From: Nageia nagi
Taxonomy: Eukaryota; Pinophyta
Direction: 5' to 3'
DNA length: 64,000 bases
Assembly: GCA_050084985.1 (NCBI GenBank)
Contig: JBITNC010000001.1
Location: forward strand, 204,724,001 to 204,788,000
Part shown: positions 23,274-33,754 of the stretch, in pieces
How positions within the stretch are numbered: the stretch's first letter is position 1
Layout: the number at the start of each line of letters is the position of its first letter
Position numbers and translations under genes: made by a program
Notes under the pieces: model-generated
Told to the model about the DNA's origin: nothing
Databases searched by the model: none
What the model saw: the letters and a program-made list of their open reading frames with translations, nothing else

Positions 23274-24500
23274 TGTAACAATCCAAATAGATCTCAAGAA
23301 AATATTAGTGAATTATTACAAATTAATCAAACTAGGGCATTCAATTTTCACAACTTAAATCTTGAAGTGCTAACATTGGGCTCTCATAAGTACAATACAA
23401 CCAAATAATTCCAATCATGAATTGATATCAATAATAAAAAACTATTACAAGCTATCAATGCCAATGTTGGACACACATATACATAATGAGGCTAAACAAT
23501 GCTAAAAGTTGAACAAGTAAATGTAATAGTTGAGATCCAAATGCCCATGACTTATATTATTGATGAACAATGAGAAATAATACAAAACCAAGCCCAAAGG
23601 GCTAATGTCAATCTCCTAGGAGCTAAAATGAGCTAGACAAATTCTCTTGATGTTGCTAGATGGATGTGGGACAATAGTGCCTCCTCACAATCTGATTCCT
23701 CCCCATCGAAGGGGCCCTCCTTAGATCTAGATAACCACACAAGTGGTAGAGACTCCATCTCAGATACCATCGAATGGGTAAAGGTGTTCCACCAATGCCA
23801 TATATTTCCAAGATCCCTCAGCTTGATAACCCTCTTAGGTGCTCCACCTAAGGAATACACTTAGTGCTTTGCTAAGGTTATGTCCATTGGATGGTGTAGA
23901 AGTGTAAAGGTATAATGATCAAGTTTGTCTAGCAAATGAGCCTCCAAGTATTCTTATACTTTTCACCATGTCTTGGATCTCACCTTAGAATCATCACTAG
24001 GCTCTAAGGCCCCAATTTTAGCCTTTAGAGGGCTTGGGATACCCAACATGGGTGCCTAGGTGTTAGGCATACCAATGTGGGATTCCTATGTGCCATAAAT
24101 GCTACGTAAGATCTAGGGGTTCCATGTATACCCACATGGGCTTGGGAGTCATGCATGAAAGCCTAGGAGTCTGGGGTGGCCAACGTGGGGTCTAGAGAGC
24201 TCCCCAAGGCTGGTGCAAGCATGTGAACCTTTATCCTGGCTAATAGATGCATACAAGATCTTGGGATTCCCATAATAAATTTTGGGATCTTCAAGTACAT
24301 TAATTTATCCTATTCTACACTTGGGAGGGATACATCCCACTAGGGGATCACAGTGGGGTCCATGGACCAATTAATTCCTATCCCAAGTTATACAAAATAA
24401 ACCATAAATCAAACTACAAAATAAACTCCAAAAGAGATGTTATCAAAATGTCCCTTTTGGCTCTTACATTATTTTTCTATAGTACAAAAGGGATACTACA
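23274..24500 (-). repeat. G2 5' LTR
   Basis: Plus-strand reading starts TGTAACAATCC and ends GGGATACTACA. It pairs with 18972-20176. It is 22 bp longer than its partner, owing to small indels such as the extra TTGGGAGGGATACATCCCAC-like block near 24320. Confidence 0.88.
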
Positions 24501-25567
24501 AAGGTGGATCCCAAGAGAGTTTCAACCATTGTTGATTTTCCTCCTCCTAAGAACTTAAAAGAGTTGAGAAGTATTCAAGGGAATGTTTAAGCAGTCAGAA
24601 GGTTCATTGCTCAACTAGCAGGTATGACCTTCCCATTTTCTCATTCGCTAAAGAAAGGTAAGAAATTCATTTGGGATGAAAAGTGTCAAAAGGATTTGGA
24701 CAAAATCAAAAGGTATCTCACTAATGCTCCAGTTTTATCCCTTTATAATTCAATAAACTCTGAGTTTGTTACTTTATGTTTCAGCAACATTAAGTGCATT
24801 AGGGGTAATGTTAGTTCAAAAGGATGATAATAACAAGGAAAGAGCAATCTCTTATATCATTAAGACTTTACTTGATTATGAGAAAATGTATACTCTACTT
24901 GAAAAGATGTGTTTTGCTATATTCTTCTCAACTGAAAAGTTAATATATTATATGCTTAAAAATACAACCTATGCCATAGCTCAAGATGATCTTCTCAGAT
25001 ATCTAATTTCCAAGTCCTACCTCTTTGGAATGGCTATAGAATGGATAATGTTGGTTCAAGAATTTAATTTGATCTTTATCACTCATAGGTTGATAAAGGG
25101 ATAGGCTATAGCATATTAATTACACATCACCCATGAAAGGAAGTATCTAGCATGCAGGAAGAATTTTTAGATGAAGTGAACAACCACAACAACCTTAAAC
25201 CTAGCATTGCCACTGGACTCCTATGCTATCACTCTATTCCTAATCCTAAATTTATATAAGTTTTTATTGGTTTTATGGAAAATGATGAATGAAACCTATT
25301 CTTTTATTGTTCTAAGTGCATTCACAAAGCAAAGGATAGAATTATTCTCATTAATCCTCAATGATATTATTCCTCTTATTGCTTAAGTTTTGATTGCACT
25401 AATAATATGATATACTATGAGGCTCTAATTTTAGGTCTAAAGGTTGAAATACTTTTGAAAGTGAAAAAGATCAAAATCTGTTATGCTTCTTAACTCATTT
25501 TGAAACAAGTGTCCAATAACTACAACACCAAAGATCCCAAGTTGCAACCATATGAGGAAATGGTAGA
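24501..25567 (+). pseudogene. G1 RT end, RNase H and start of second RNase H
   Basis: After G2 the RT thumb resumes (DPKRVSTIVDFPPPKNLKEL), then the RT-linked RNase H (FIWDEKCQKDLDKIKRYLTN, LGVMLVQKDDNNKERAISYI, KTLLDYEKMYTLLEKMCFAI). A frame change falls near 24780-24830. Further on, at about 25389-25440, is DCTNNMIYYEALILGLKVEI, which fits the extra archaeal-type RNase H (CTNNxAEYEALxxGL) carried by the Tat lineage. Copia-1 interrupts it after YEEMVEN at 25567. Stops occur in the region between. Confidence 0.82.
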
Positions 25568-25572
25568 GAATC

Positions 25573-25977
25573 TGAAGAATTTGAAGACCAACCGATCGGC
25601 TACCTGTAACTGGCCAACCGTCTAGAATAAGTGAACCGGCCACTCGGCTAAGCACCCGGCCTATCGGCTAGTTCTATTTTCTGTGTATGTCATTTTTCCT
25701 TCCTATGGCTTTCCAGTTCATGTTTCTTGGTGTTTTAGCTTCTAGGCTGAAGGGTAAAGGTCGACTATGGCCTCTATAAATGTTTGTAATGTATTTTGCA
25801 GTTTCATCGAAGTGTGTGGAGTTGTATTGGAGTTGTAGCTTGCATTCTCAATAATCAATTTGGTGTCGGATTCAATTTCAGTTCTCCATTGTTGTTGAGT
25901 TGTGCAATTTCATTTTTTTGAGTTGTATTATGAATTGTTAGGCAATTCATTTTTTTTGTTATAGTTAAAGAACTTCA
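25573..25977 (+). repeat. Copia-1 5' LTR
   Basis: 405 bp. A TATA box (TATAAA, 25775-25780) lies mid-LTR in CTCTATAAATG. The first 100 bp hold several CGGC-rich short repeats (CCGGCCACTCGGCTAAGC), unusual in this AT-rich window. Confidence 0.96.
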
Positions 25978-25979
25978 TT

Positions 25980-25991
25980 TGGTATCAGAGC
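25980..25991 (+). promoter_or_regulatory. Copia-1 primer-binding site
   Basis: TGGTATCAGAGC lies two bases after the 5' LTR and matches the complement of initiator Met tRNA, the usual primer of plant copia elements. Confidence 0.95.
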
Positions 25992-26026
25992 AAGGTTGGA
26001 TCAATTTGGGTTCAAGAAGTGAAGAC

Positions 26027-27041
26027 ATGGTAAGCAACTCCAACTCAATCATCATTCCAGAGTTTGATGGAGCAGACTATGAATATTGGAGTGTTCGAAT
26101 GAAGACTCTACTGATCAACAAAGGATATTGGGACATTGTAGTGGCTGGCTACATTGAACCGATAGATTGGAGTGCATTGAGTGCAGATGCAAAGAAGGAA
26201 GTAAAGGAGAATGAGAGACAAAACTCCATGGCTCTATCCTTCATACAAGCAGCCTTAGATAGGAGCATCTTCCCACGAATCTTAGCATGTGTCTCAGCCT
26301 AAGAAGCATGGACAGTCTTGAGAGAAGGCTATCAAGGGAGCCTCAAGGTGAAGGAAGTAAAACTCCAAACATTGAGAAGGGAGTTTGAAAATATGAAGCA
26401 AGAGGAGAAGGAGACTGCTGGAGATTATTGTGTGAGTGAAAGCCATAGTCAATAAGATGGCCACTCTTGGAGAGAAGATTGAAAAGGAGGTTGTCATCAA
26501 GAAGGTTTTGAGAACCTTAACCGAAAAATTTGACCATGCTGCACTCATAATTGAAGAAACAAAAGACCTCTCATCCTTGGAAATTGATAATTTGATTGGC
26601 TCTCTCACATCTCATGAAGAGAGGATGACAAAGAGGACAAAGGCTGGAACAAGCAATAGTGATGAGCAAGCATTCTCTATCAAAGAGAATGAAGGACAAG
26701 GAAGAGGACAAGGGAGAGGTGCAAGAGGAAGAGGAGGCAGAACCCGAAGAGGAGGAAGAAGAGGTTCATTTGGAAGAGGTAGAGGAAGAGAGCAGAATTA
26801 TGAAAGTGAACCAATTTCATCATCAAGGGGGAGACACTCCAGAAGAGGAACCGATAGAGGTAAGGATAAGAGGAATATGCAATGTTTTTATTGTAATAAA
26901 TTTGGCCATTTTGAGTATGAATGTAGATCAAAACAAGCAAATGAAGGGAAGGCTGCAAAATATGGAGAAGAAGAACATGGTTATGGTGAAGAACAATTGT
27001 TCTTATCAATGATGGATTGTGAAAAACTTGGAGAAGAGACT
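26027..27041 (+). pseudogene. Copia-1 gag
   Basis: Gag forms the particle. The first ATG (26027) opens a frame with FDGADYEYWSVRMKTLLINK, the standard start of plant copia gag. A TAA at 26300 and a frameshift near 26430 break it. The second part runs to an RG-rich stretch (about 26697-26800, RGRGARGRGG-type) and a zinc knuckle CFYCNKFGHFEYEC (CX2CX4HX4C, about 26881-26922), with all metal ligands kept. The RG-rich block may help bind RNA; that is inference. The next frame is continuous with the protease. Confidence 0.9.
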
Positions 27042-27365
27042 TGGCTGTTAGATAGTGGCTGCTCAAACCATAAGACCGGTGAGAAATCTTTACTTTCAGC
27101 GGTTGATCATTCCTACAAATCCAGTGTGTGGTTGGGAAATGAGAAGAGGTTGGAGATACTTGGCAAAGGAGAGATGCAAGTTCCAACAAAACAAGGAACC
27201 ATGAAGGTAAAGAACATTTACTACACTCCGGATTTAAAACAAAGTTTATTGAGTATTGGCCAAATGCTTGAGAAAAATTACAAATTGGTGTTTGAAGATA
27301 GAATGTGCAAAATTTATGATAAAAATCATGGAGGAAGGCTAGTAACTACTGTTCAAATGACTTAA
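27042..27365 (+). pseudogene. Copia-1 protease
   Basis: An aspartic protease. WLLDSGCSNHKTG (about 27041-27079) carries the DSG-type active site, here intact. VWLGNEKRLEILGKGEMQV and KNIYYTPDLKQSLLSIGQML follow, as expected for copia. A TAA at 27363 ends the frame just before the GAG-pre-integrase segment, which resumes in the same frame. Confidence 0.9.
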
Positions 27366-28325
27366 AATAAACTCTTTCCCATTAAATGTTTTGAGAAAAA
27401 TGGTGGCTGTGTTTTTGTTGGGATTAAGGATAAAAGCAAGCTTTGGCATATGAGGCTTGGACACTTGAATTTTGGGAGCTTGAAAGCTCTTCCGGAAATG
27501 GTTAGAGGGCTGCCAAAACTATAAGAATGCAAGGATGTGTGTGAAGGATGTGCACTAGGCAAGCAAGCAAGGGGGAAGTTTCCAAAGGATGAAGCATGGA
27601 GAGCCAAACACCCTCTCCAATTGGTCCATACTGATATTTGTGGGCCTATGCAAATAGCAAGCTTTGGTAAATCTACTTACTTTATCACTTTCATTGATGA
27701 TTTTACAAGAATGTGTTGGGTTTATTTTATCTCAAGCAAAGATGAAGCATTGAAATGTTTTAAAGAATTTAAATTGCTAGTTGAGAAACAAAGTGAACAT
27801 AGTGTGAAGTGATTAAGAAGTGATAGAGGAGGAGAATATTGCAGCAGTGAGTTCTTTCAATTTTGTAAAGAGAATGGTATTAGGAGACACCTTACTTCTC
27901 CCTACACACCACAGCAAAATGGTGTAGTGGAAAGGAAAAATAGGACTCTTGTTGAGATGGCAAGGAGTATGTTGCAAAGCAAGAAGTTGCCCAATGTTTA
28001 TTGGGCTAAAGCAATTAAAACAACAGTGTATATTTTGAACCTGTCTCCTACAAGAAGCTTGGACAAAATAACTCCCTATGAAGCTTGGTTTGAGAGAAAA
28101 CCAAATTTAGAACACTTCAAAGTGTTTGGATGCCTTGCATATGTGCACATCAATGATGAAAGAAGGAGGAAACTAGATGCCAAATCTGAACCATGTGTGT
28201 TTATAGGATATTGTGAGCATTCAAAAGCTTACAAATTCTATAATCCCAAGAGCCACAAAACAATTGTATCAAGAGATGCAATTTTTGATGAAGGGGGAGA
28301 GTACAATAGCCATAAAAAATTGTAG
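27366..28325 (+). pseudogene. Copia-1 integrase
   Basis: Same frame as gag-protease, with stops near 27521, at 27810 and at 28323. It shows LWHMRLGHLNFGSLKAL and CEGCALGKQARGKFP (HHCC zinc site), then VHTDICGPMQIASFGKSTYF (first catalytic Asp), LRSDRGGEYCSSEF (second Asp), PQQNGVVERKNRTLVEMARS (catalytic Glu), and the FGCLAYVHINDERRRKLDAK block of the C-terminal part. All three catalytic acids are present; only the stops disable it. Confidence 0.92.
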
Positions 28326-28810
28326 CAGAATGTGTTTGGAGGAGATAGTTTGGAGGAGAATGAAGCATTGAAAGTGTAGCCCAGCCATGGTGTGAGGAAG
28401 AAAAATGAGGAACAGCCATCAAGTGTGAGTACTCCAAGCTCACCAACATCATCATATAGCTCCAACACATCACCAAAAAGTGTAAGTGCACCAACTTCAC
28501 CCAATGCAAGATTGTTGAACCAAGGTAACAAAGGTAAGAGATGGTTAAGGGATCATCCGAAAAGCCAAATCATAGATGGCAACTCTATGAGAAGATTCAC
28601 AAGGAGCTAAACTTAAGAGATGCAAAATCTTATTGCAAGATTAGAGAGCATGCACATATATGGAGATGAAGACAATGGAGAGCCCAAAGGTGAAGTGGTA
28701 AATTATGCTCTTTCTTGTGTTTCAAATTCTATTTCAAATACAAATATTGCTGTTGTTGAGCCATCTTGTTATGAAGAAGCTTGTTCTAATGGTGTTTGGA
28801 TGTAAGCTAT
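28326..28810 (+). pseudogene. Copia-1 integrase-RT linker
   Basis: A low-complexity linker, serine and proline rich (STPSSPTSSYSSNTSPKSVS at about 28428-28488), with stops near 28378 and 28608. A frame change of one base lies between 28325 and 28822, because the RT is in a different frame from integrase. Confidence 0.8.
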
Positions 28811-29620
28811 GAAAGAAGAGATTGATGCTATTGAAAGAAATGATACTTGGGAACTTTGCAAGTTGCCCAAAGGTAAGAAAATGGTTGGTTCCAAATGGGT
28901 GTACAAAACAAAATAGTGATGGTAGTGTTGAGAGGTATAAAGCAAGGCTAGTGGTAAAGGGATTCACTCAACAGTATGGAGTGGATTTTGAGGAGACATT
29001 TGCACCAGTTGCAAGACAAGAAACAATCAGATTGGCACTCTCTTTGGCAGCAAGTAAGGGTTGGACAGTCCAACACATGGATGTGAAAAGTGCATTTTTG
29101 AATGGTGACATCAATGAAGAGGTGTATGTAGCACAACCTCAAGGTTTTGAGGTTTCAGGAAGAGAAGACCATGTATACAAGCTCAAGAAGGCACTATATG
29201 GGCTAAAGCAAGCTCTAAGAGCTTGGTATACAAGAATTGATGAATACTTCAAAAGTGTGGGTTTTCAAAGAAGTGTAAGTGAACCTACCTTGTATTTTAA
29301 GAAAAGTGCTACTGATATATTGATTGTTTGCTTGTATGTAGATGATTTGATATTCATGGGCAGCAATAAGAAGATGAATGAAGAGTTCAAAACTCATATG
29401 ATGGCTGAGTTTGACATGAAAGATCTTGGTTTGATGAGCTACTTTCTTGGCTTGGAGGTGCATCAAATGCAAGATGAAATCTTTGTGTCTCAATCCAAAT
29501 ATGCAAGAGACATGCTCAAAAGATTCAAAATGGACAATTGCACACCTGTAGCAACACCTACAGCCCATGGAGAACACCTTTGCAAGGAGGATGGAGAACC
29601 AAAAGTTGATAAAAAGTAAT
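28811..29620 (+). pseudogene. Copia-1 reverse transcriptase
   Basis: A frame open from 28822 to 29619 holds the copia RT boxes in order: KARLVVKGFTQQYGVDFEET, FAPVARQETIRLALSLAA, HMDVKSAFLNGDINEEVYVA, QPQGFEV, YKLKKALYGLKQALRAWY, and the catalytic YVDD (29335-29346), which is intact. DMKDLGLMSYFLGLEVHQ follows. The N-terminal WK-V box is frame-shifted. The frame ends at the stop at 29617, before the RNase H linker. Confidence 0.95.
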
Positions 29621-30327
29621 ATAGGAGCATTGTTGGCAGTCTTATGTTTTTGACAAACACAAGACCGGATTTGCAATTTAGTGTATCTTTGGTGGCAAGA
29701 TACATGAGTGATCCATCTGCTGTACATCTCAAGGCAGTGAAAAGAATACTGAGGTATGTGAAGGGAACCATTGATTATGGAATACATTATACATGTGATT
29801 CCAAGCTCCAACTCACAGGTTTCAGTGATAGTGATTGGGGCAGCGATTTGGATGATAGAAAGAGCACAAGTGGGAATTGCTTCTCTCTTGGATCAGGTTT
29901 GATATCATGGAGCTCTCAAAAATAATCTACAGTAGCTCTTTCTAGTACAGAAGCTGAGTATGTGGCTGTGACAAGTGCTTCAACAGAAGCACTATGGTTG
30001 AGAAAAGTGTTGAAAGAAATTGGAGAGGAGCAAACTCAAGAAACAACAATTTTTTGTGACAACCAAAGTGCCATCAAGTTGGCACACAATCCTATCCACC
30101 ATTCTAGAACCAAGCACTTTGATTTGAAGACTCATTTCATTCGAGATTTGGTGGAGAAAGGAATGATAAAATTGAGGTATTATCCAACACAAGACCAAGT
30201 GGCGGATATCTTCACAAAATCGGTGGCAAAATCTCAATTTGTGCTGTTAAGAGACTTGATTGTTAGTCCTCTTACCAGCAAGGGGGAGTATGAAGAATTT
30301 GAAGACCAACCGACCGGCTACCTGTAA
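29621..30327 (+). pseudogene. Copia-1 RNase H
   Basis: RNase H removes the RNA strand during reverse transcription. RPDLQFSVSLVARYMSDPSA, GFSDSDWGSDLDDRKSTSGN, then STEALWLRKVLKEIG, IFCDNQSAIKLAHNPIHHSR, TKHFDLKTHFIRD and DQVADIFTKSVAKSQF show the whole domain with its acidic residues. A stop near 29923 splits it. The last frame has no stop before the 3' LTR and reads 12 codons into it (to 30327). Confidence 0.93.
30281..30290 (+). promoter_or_regulatory. Copia-1 polypurine tract
   Basis: AGGGGGAGTA directly before the 3' LTR start; AAGGGGGAG is the typical copia plus-strand primer. Confidence 0.85.
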
Positions 30328-30695
30328 CTGGCCAACTGGCTAGAATAAGTGAACCGACCACTCGGCTAAGCAGCCGACCTGCTGGCTAGTTCTATTTTTT
30401 GTGTATGTTATTTTTCCTTCCTGTGGCTTTCCAGTTCATGTTTCTTGGTGTTTCAACTTCTAGGCTGAAGGGTAAAGGTCAACTACAGCCTCTATAAATG
30501 TCTGTAATGTATTTTGCAGTTTCATCGAAGTGTGTGGAGTTGTATTGGAGTTGTAGCTTACATTCTCAATAATCAATTTGGTGTTGGATTCAATTTCAGT
30601 TCTCCATTGTTGTTGAGTTGTGCAATTTCATTTTTCTAAGTTGTATTGTGAATTGTTAGGCAATTCATTTTTTTTGTTATAGTTAAAGAACTTCA
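30291..30695 (+). repeat. Copia-1 3' LTR
   Basis: 405 bp, same length as the 5' LTR, ending GAACTTCA and followed by the target copy GAATC. The differences from the 5' LTR cluster in the first 120 bp, which hold most CG sites. Most are C/T or G/A changes. Confidence 0.96.
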
Positions 30696-30700
30696 GAATC

Positions 30701-31020
30701 TCCTAATCTACTTTAATGAGTATAAAATTGATAACATTCCAAGAGATAACAATAGGTACACTGATGCAATGGCTAGTGTCACTTCCCTTACTCCTATTAA
30801 TATAGAAGATAAAAAGACTATCTTTACAATAAAAAATATAGGTAAGCCTTCTCATGAATTTGTTGTTGAAGATGTCATTGAGGATCATTATTTTTCTACT
30901 ACTTATATCAATGTTTGTGAATGGTATCAGGATGTTTTCAATTATCTTAAGGATGATGTTGTTCCTATTATCTTTGATCATAATGCTAGAAGTAGACTTT
31001 AAAAACTAGCAACCAAGTAT
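30701..31020 (+). pseudogene. G1 second RNase H end and linker to integrase
   Basis: Directly after Copia-1 the coding resumes as YFNEYKIDNIPRDNNRYTDA, the end of an RNase H domain (normally IPRxxNxxADALA). The frame 30769-31002 that follows codes the linker region between RNase H and integrase. The ADALA Ala is replaced by Thr. The junction with the left part, at YEEMVEN (25567), confirms where Copia-1 inserted. Confidence 0.8.
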
Positions 31021-32180
31021 GTCATCATTAGTGATTTATTGTATAAAAGATCTTTTGATGGTGCTCTTGTTAGATGTTTAATGAGGCATAAAGTAGACAT
31101 GGTCCTTCATCAAGCTCATGATGGTGAATGTGGTGGACACTTTAGTACTAAATTTGTTTATTAAAAGTTTCTTAGAATAGGTTATTATTAGCCTATTATG
31201 CTTGAATATTGTGAATTACATATTAAGAAATGTGAACAATGTCAAAATAAGGCTACTCTTCAACCTTCTCCTTCTCATACTTTGCATTCTATTGTATCTC
31301 CTTGGTCTTTTTCTATTTGGGCGCTTAATTTTATTGGTAAAATAAACCTTGCTTCAAGAAATGGCCATAATTTTATCATCACAACTAAAAAATATTTCAC
31401 AAAATGGGTGGAGGCTGTACCCATGAAGTTTGCAAAAGGAGGTAAGATTGTTGAATTTCTTATTGAATTTATTATTTCTAGATATGGTGTACTTTCTTAA
31501 TTGTTTATGGATAATAGTCCTAGCTTTAAAGGTAATGAAGTTAAGGAATTCTGTGCTAAATATCATATCGAACAAAATTTCTCTACCCCCTATTACCCCC
31601 AAGGTAATGGTCAAGTCAAAGCCTCTAACAATGTCATTAAGAGTATCTTATCCAAAATTATTGCAAAACATGATAAAGATTATCATGAACAACTCCCTTA
31701 TATTTTATGGGCCTATAGAAAAAGTATAAGGACTTCCATAGGAGTAACTCTTTTCTCTTTGATGTATGGTGATGAAGCCATAATTCCCCTTGAGTTAGAA
31801 ATCCCATCTCTTTGTATGTCATTAAATGGCCTCATTTGAATGAGGATAGAAGGAAAGCTAGATTAGCCTGACTAGAGGTCCTAGATGAAAAATAGGTTAA
31901 TGCTCTTGAACACCTTCGTGTCTACAATTCTAGAATCCAAAAAACTTATAGTAAAAAGATCAAGTCTAAACAGCTCAATGTTGGTGACCTAGGCTTCAAG
32001 AAAAACCTTGCCAACACTAAAGCTATAAAAAAAGAAAAAAAAGATAAGTTCAAACCTAATTGGATAGATACTTACATTATCATTGCAAATTACGTAAAAG
32101 GTGTGAATAAATTATCTGCAATTGAAGATAAAGAAGAATGAAATCCAATCAATGTTATGCATCTGTAAAAGTTTTATGTC
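31021..32180 (+). pseudogene. G1 integrase
   Basis: An HHCC zinc site appears as VLHQAHDGECGGHFS and KKCEQCQNKA. The core reads WALNFIGKINLASRNG, KYFTKWVEAVPMK, FMDNSPSFKGNEVKEF, PYYPQGNGQVKASNNVIKSI and LPYILWAYRKSIRTSIGVTL. The first catalytic Asp is Asn (31327-31329) and the catalytic Glu is Lys (31618-31620). Stops at about 31162, 31191 and 31498, and a frame change near 31839, complete the decay. The C-terminal part ends with a KFYV-like block at about 32170. Confidence 0.9.
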
Positions 32181-33028
32181 TAATATTTTTCTTAAATATA
32201 TACATTTCTTCATCTTTTCATACTAATATTTTAGGAAAATAAAGTTATAACCTAGCAACATTGCTACATTCTTGATGATGTCGCTAGGTTTGATTGGTAC
32301 AAAACATCCAAAAATTGATTATCTCTTTCTAATCATGGTAAATCAAGGAAAAAGATATTTCATTCTTTTACTCTCATTTCATTTTTGCAAAAAATTACTT
32401 ACCAATAATTCTTATCAAAACATATCAATATGGTATTTTGTTTCTATATTTTTGTTTATATCATCAACCTCTTTTGTAAGAAAGGGGAACTCTTATTAGT
32501 AAATCCATGGAAACATGGTGGCTTGGCAAACCAAGCTAATCATTCTTATTATTTGATGCCCTTGTAAGGAAGGGTTAATCTTATCATTTGGTACCTTTGT
32601 AAGGAAAGACCATCCATATCAAAATACATGGTAACATGGTGGCTTGGGAAACTAATATGATCAATCTAAATTGGTTATCTTCTTCATTTTGGTGGGTAAA
32701 TCACCAAGGATAAGTTTATTTTTTTATCATAATTTCCATATCATGGTGTTTAATGTTTATATTTGAGATATCTTACATAAAAATGTTTCTTGTCTAAGCT
32801 AGTTTCAGGTACCTTTTTCTTTGCCTTGGATTGCTCCTATGATGAGGGTCTATCATGTCGCAACCAAGTCAAATAGGGGGCATAATATAAGCAAAAAATC
32901 GATGCATCCAAATCTACCACCATAACACAATGTTTTAGGGAGTACTTATTTTTCTTATTATACTTTAAATTTATGCTTTGATTATCTTTTGTTCCAAAAG
33001 CATCAAAACATATTCAAAGTGGGGCATA
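32181..33028 (+). other. G1 3' untranslated region
   Basis: Non-coding stretch between integrase and the right LTR. It ends in CAAAGTGGGGCATA (about 33015-33028), a purine-rich tract in the polypurine position just before the LTR. Inside are two related blocks (about 32500-32570 and 32580-32650) that share CATGGTAACATGGTGGCTTG-like and GTAAGGAA wording, a weak local duplication. Confidence 0.6.
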
Positions 33029-33754
33029 TGTTAACACCTAATTTTTTTTTAATTTAATTAAAATATTCTTTTAGGTATTTGAAATAATATATTTAATTTA
33101 TTAAATAAATGCTTTTTTCCATGTGCAATCTCGTCTACCTTTATGTTTTATGGTAACAAGTTGGCTCGACATCATAATAAGCCTAAGGAGGAGCCTTAGC
33201 ACTAGACCTATTTCCTATAAAGGTGGAGAGGTTGTGCATGATTAAAGATATAACATGATATGATATAATTCCAAATCCTTGATAGGTGGCAATATAATGG
33301 AATCAATCTTGAGTGGTATTTCTTAATGCCACCTATCATCTTTGGATTTTGTTATATTCTGAGCTCTACATTCCTATGATCTTTTATCCCTTCATGAGCG
33401 AGATTCAATACATCAAAGGTGGGACAATGACATCAAGCGAAAGGATGAGGCATTTTGGAATGGTAATCAGATGATGTCATTGGGTTTCTAATGTTGTAGC
33501 TAGGTTGAGGTCGGATTGGTGGCCTCGTGTTTTGAGGAAGCTTGTCATTCATTCTCTTTCAATCAAATTTCATCTCCATTCATTATCACATGTAAAGTAA
33601 AAGTTTGTATCTTTCATAAATCTAGTTTTAATAGATTAAGGTCAATTAGGTCATTATCATTTTTCATGTCATAAATTTTCTATTATTTCATAGTTAATTG
33701 GTGAATTTAATTATTCTATAAATAACCCTAGTAATTATTATTTTAGTTATAACA
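33029..33754 (+). repeat. G1 right (3') LTR
   Basis: Starts TGTTAACACC and ends TTATAACA. It aligns with 11572-12286 (715 bp against 726 bp). A promoter-like CTATAAAGGTGGAG is shared. Confidence 0.88.

Larger units (their letters stand above)
18972..24500 (-). mobile_element. Ty3/gypsy element G2, antisense, nested in G1 RT
   Basis: Outer sequences: LTR 23274-24500 (5' on minus) and 18972-20176 (3'). The flanks are GAGGT before 18972 and AAGGT after 24500, a 5-bp target duplication with one change. The primer-binding site and polypurine tract are in place (see separate entries). The interior of about 3.1 kb holds an RT core, a decayed RNase H region and the end of integrase, but almost no gag or protease, so it is internally deleted. 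All frames carry stops. Confidence 0.88.
25573..30695 (+). mobile_element. Ty1/copia element Copia-1, complete structure, nested in G1
   Basis: Both LTRs are 405 bp (25573-25977 and 30291-30695) and begin TGAAGAATTT and end GAACTTCA. Target duplication GAATC is perfect (25568-25572 and 30696-30700). A primer-binding site and polypurine tract are in place. Internal sequence codes gag, protease, integrase, RT and RNase H in copia order. By eye the LTRs differ at about 23 of 405 positions, about 21 of them transitions. It is the youngest and best preserved element here, yet in-frame stops and at least two frameshifts make it non-functional by itself. Confidence 0.97.
11572..33754 (+). mobile_element. 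Ty3/gypsy element G1 (Tat-like), full span with three nested insertions
   Basis: Left LTR 11572-12286 and right LTR 33029-33754 bound the element. Internal pieces in order are gag (12416-12838), protease (about 16540-16980), a linker with a G-patch-like motif, RT (18263-18971 plus 24501 on), RNase H (24624-25120), second RNase H (about 25380-25567 plus 30701 on) and integrase (about 31030-32170). Three insertions interrupt it: I1, G2 and Copia-1. Removing G2 and Copia-1 with one copy of their target duplications joins coding sequence in the expected order on each side. Removing the three insertions leaves about 8.5 kb, a normal size for this lineage. Stops, frameshifts and altered catalytic residues show that it is dead. 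Confidence 0.9.

Noticed and set aside
25980-25991. tRNA-like match TGGTATCAGAGC
   Set aside because: It is a retrotransposon primer-binding site and not part of a tRNA gene; no cloverleaf around it.
26680-27189. 169-codon open frame on the minus strand
   Set aside because: It is the shadow of the RG-rich gag region of Copia-1, Leu/Ser-rich because of GAA/GGA codons on the other strand.
29215-29811. 198-codon open frame on the minus strand
   Set aside because: It is the antisense shadow of the Copia-1 reverse transcriptase and RNase H. No motif of its own.
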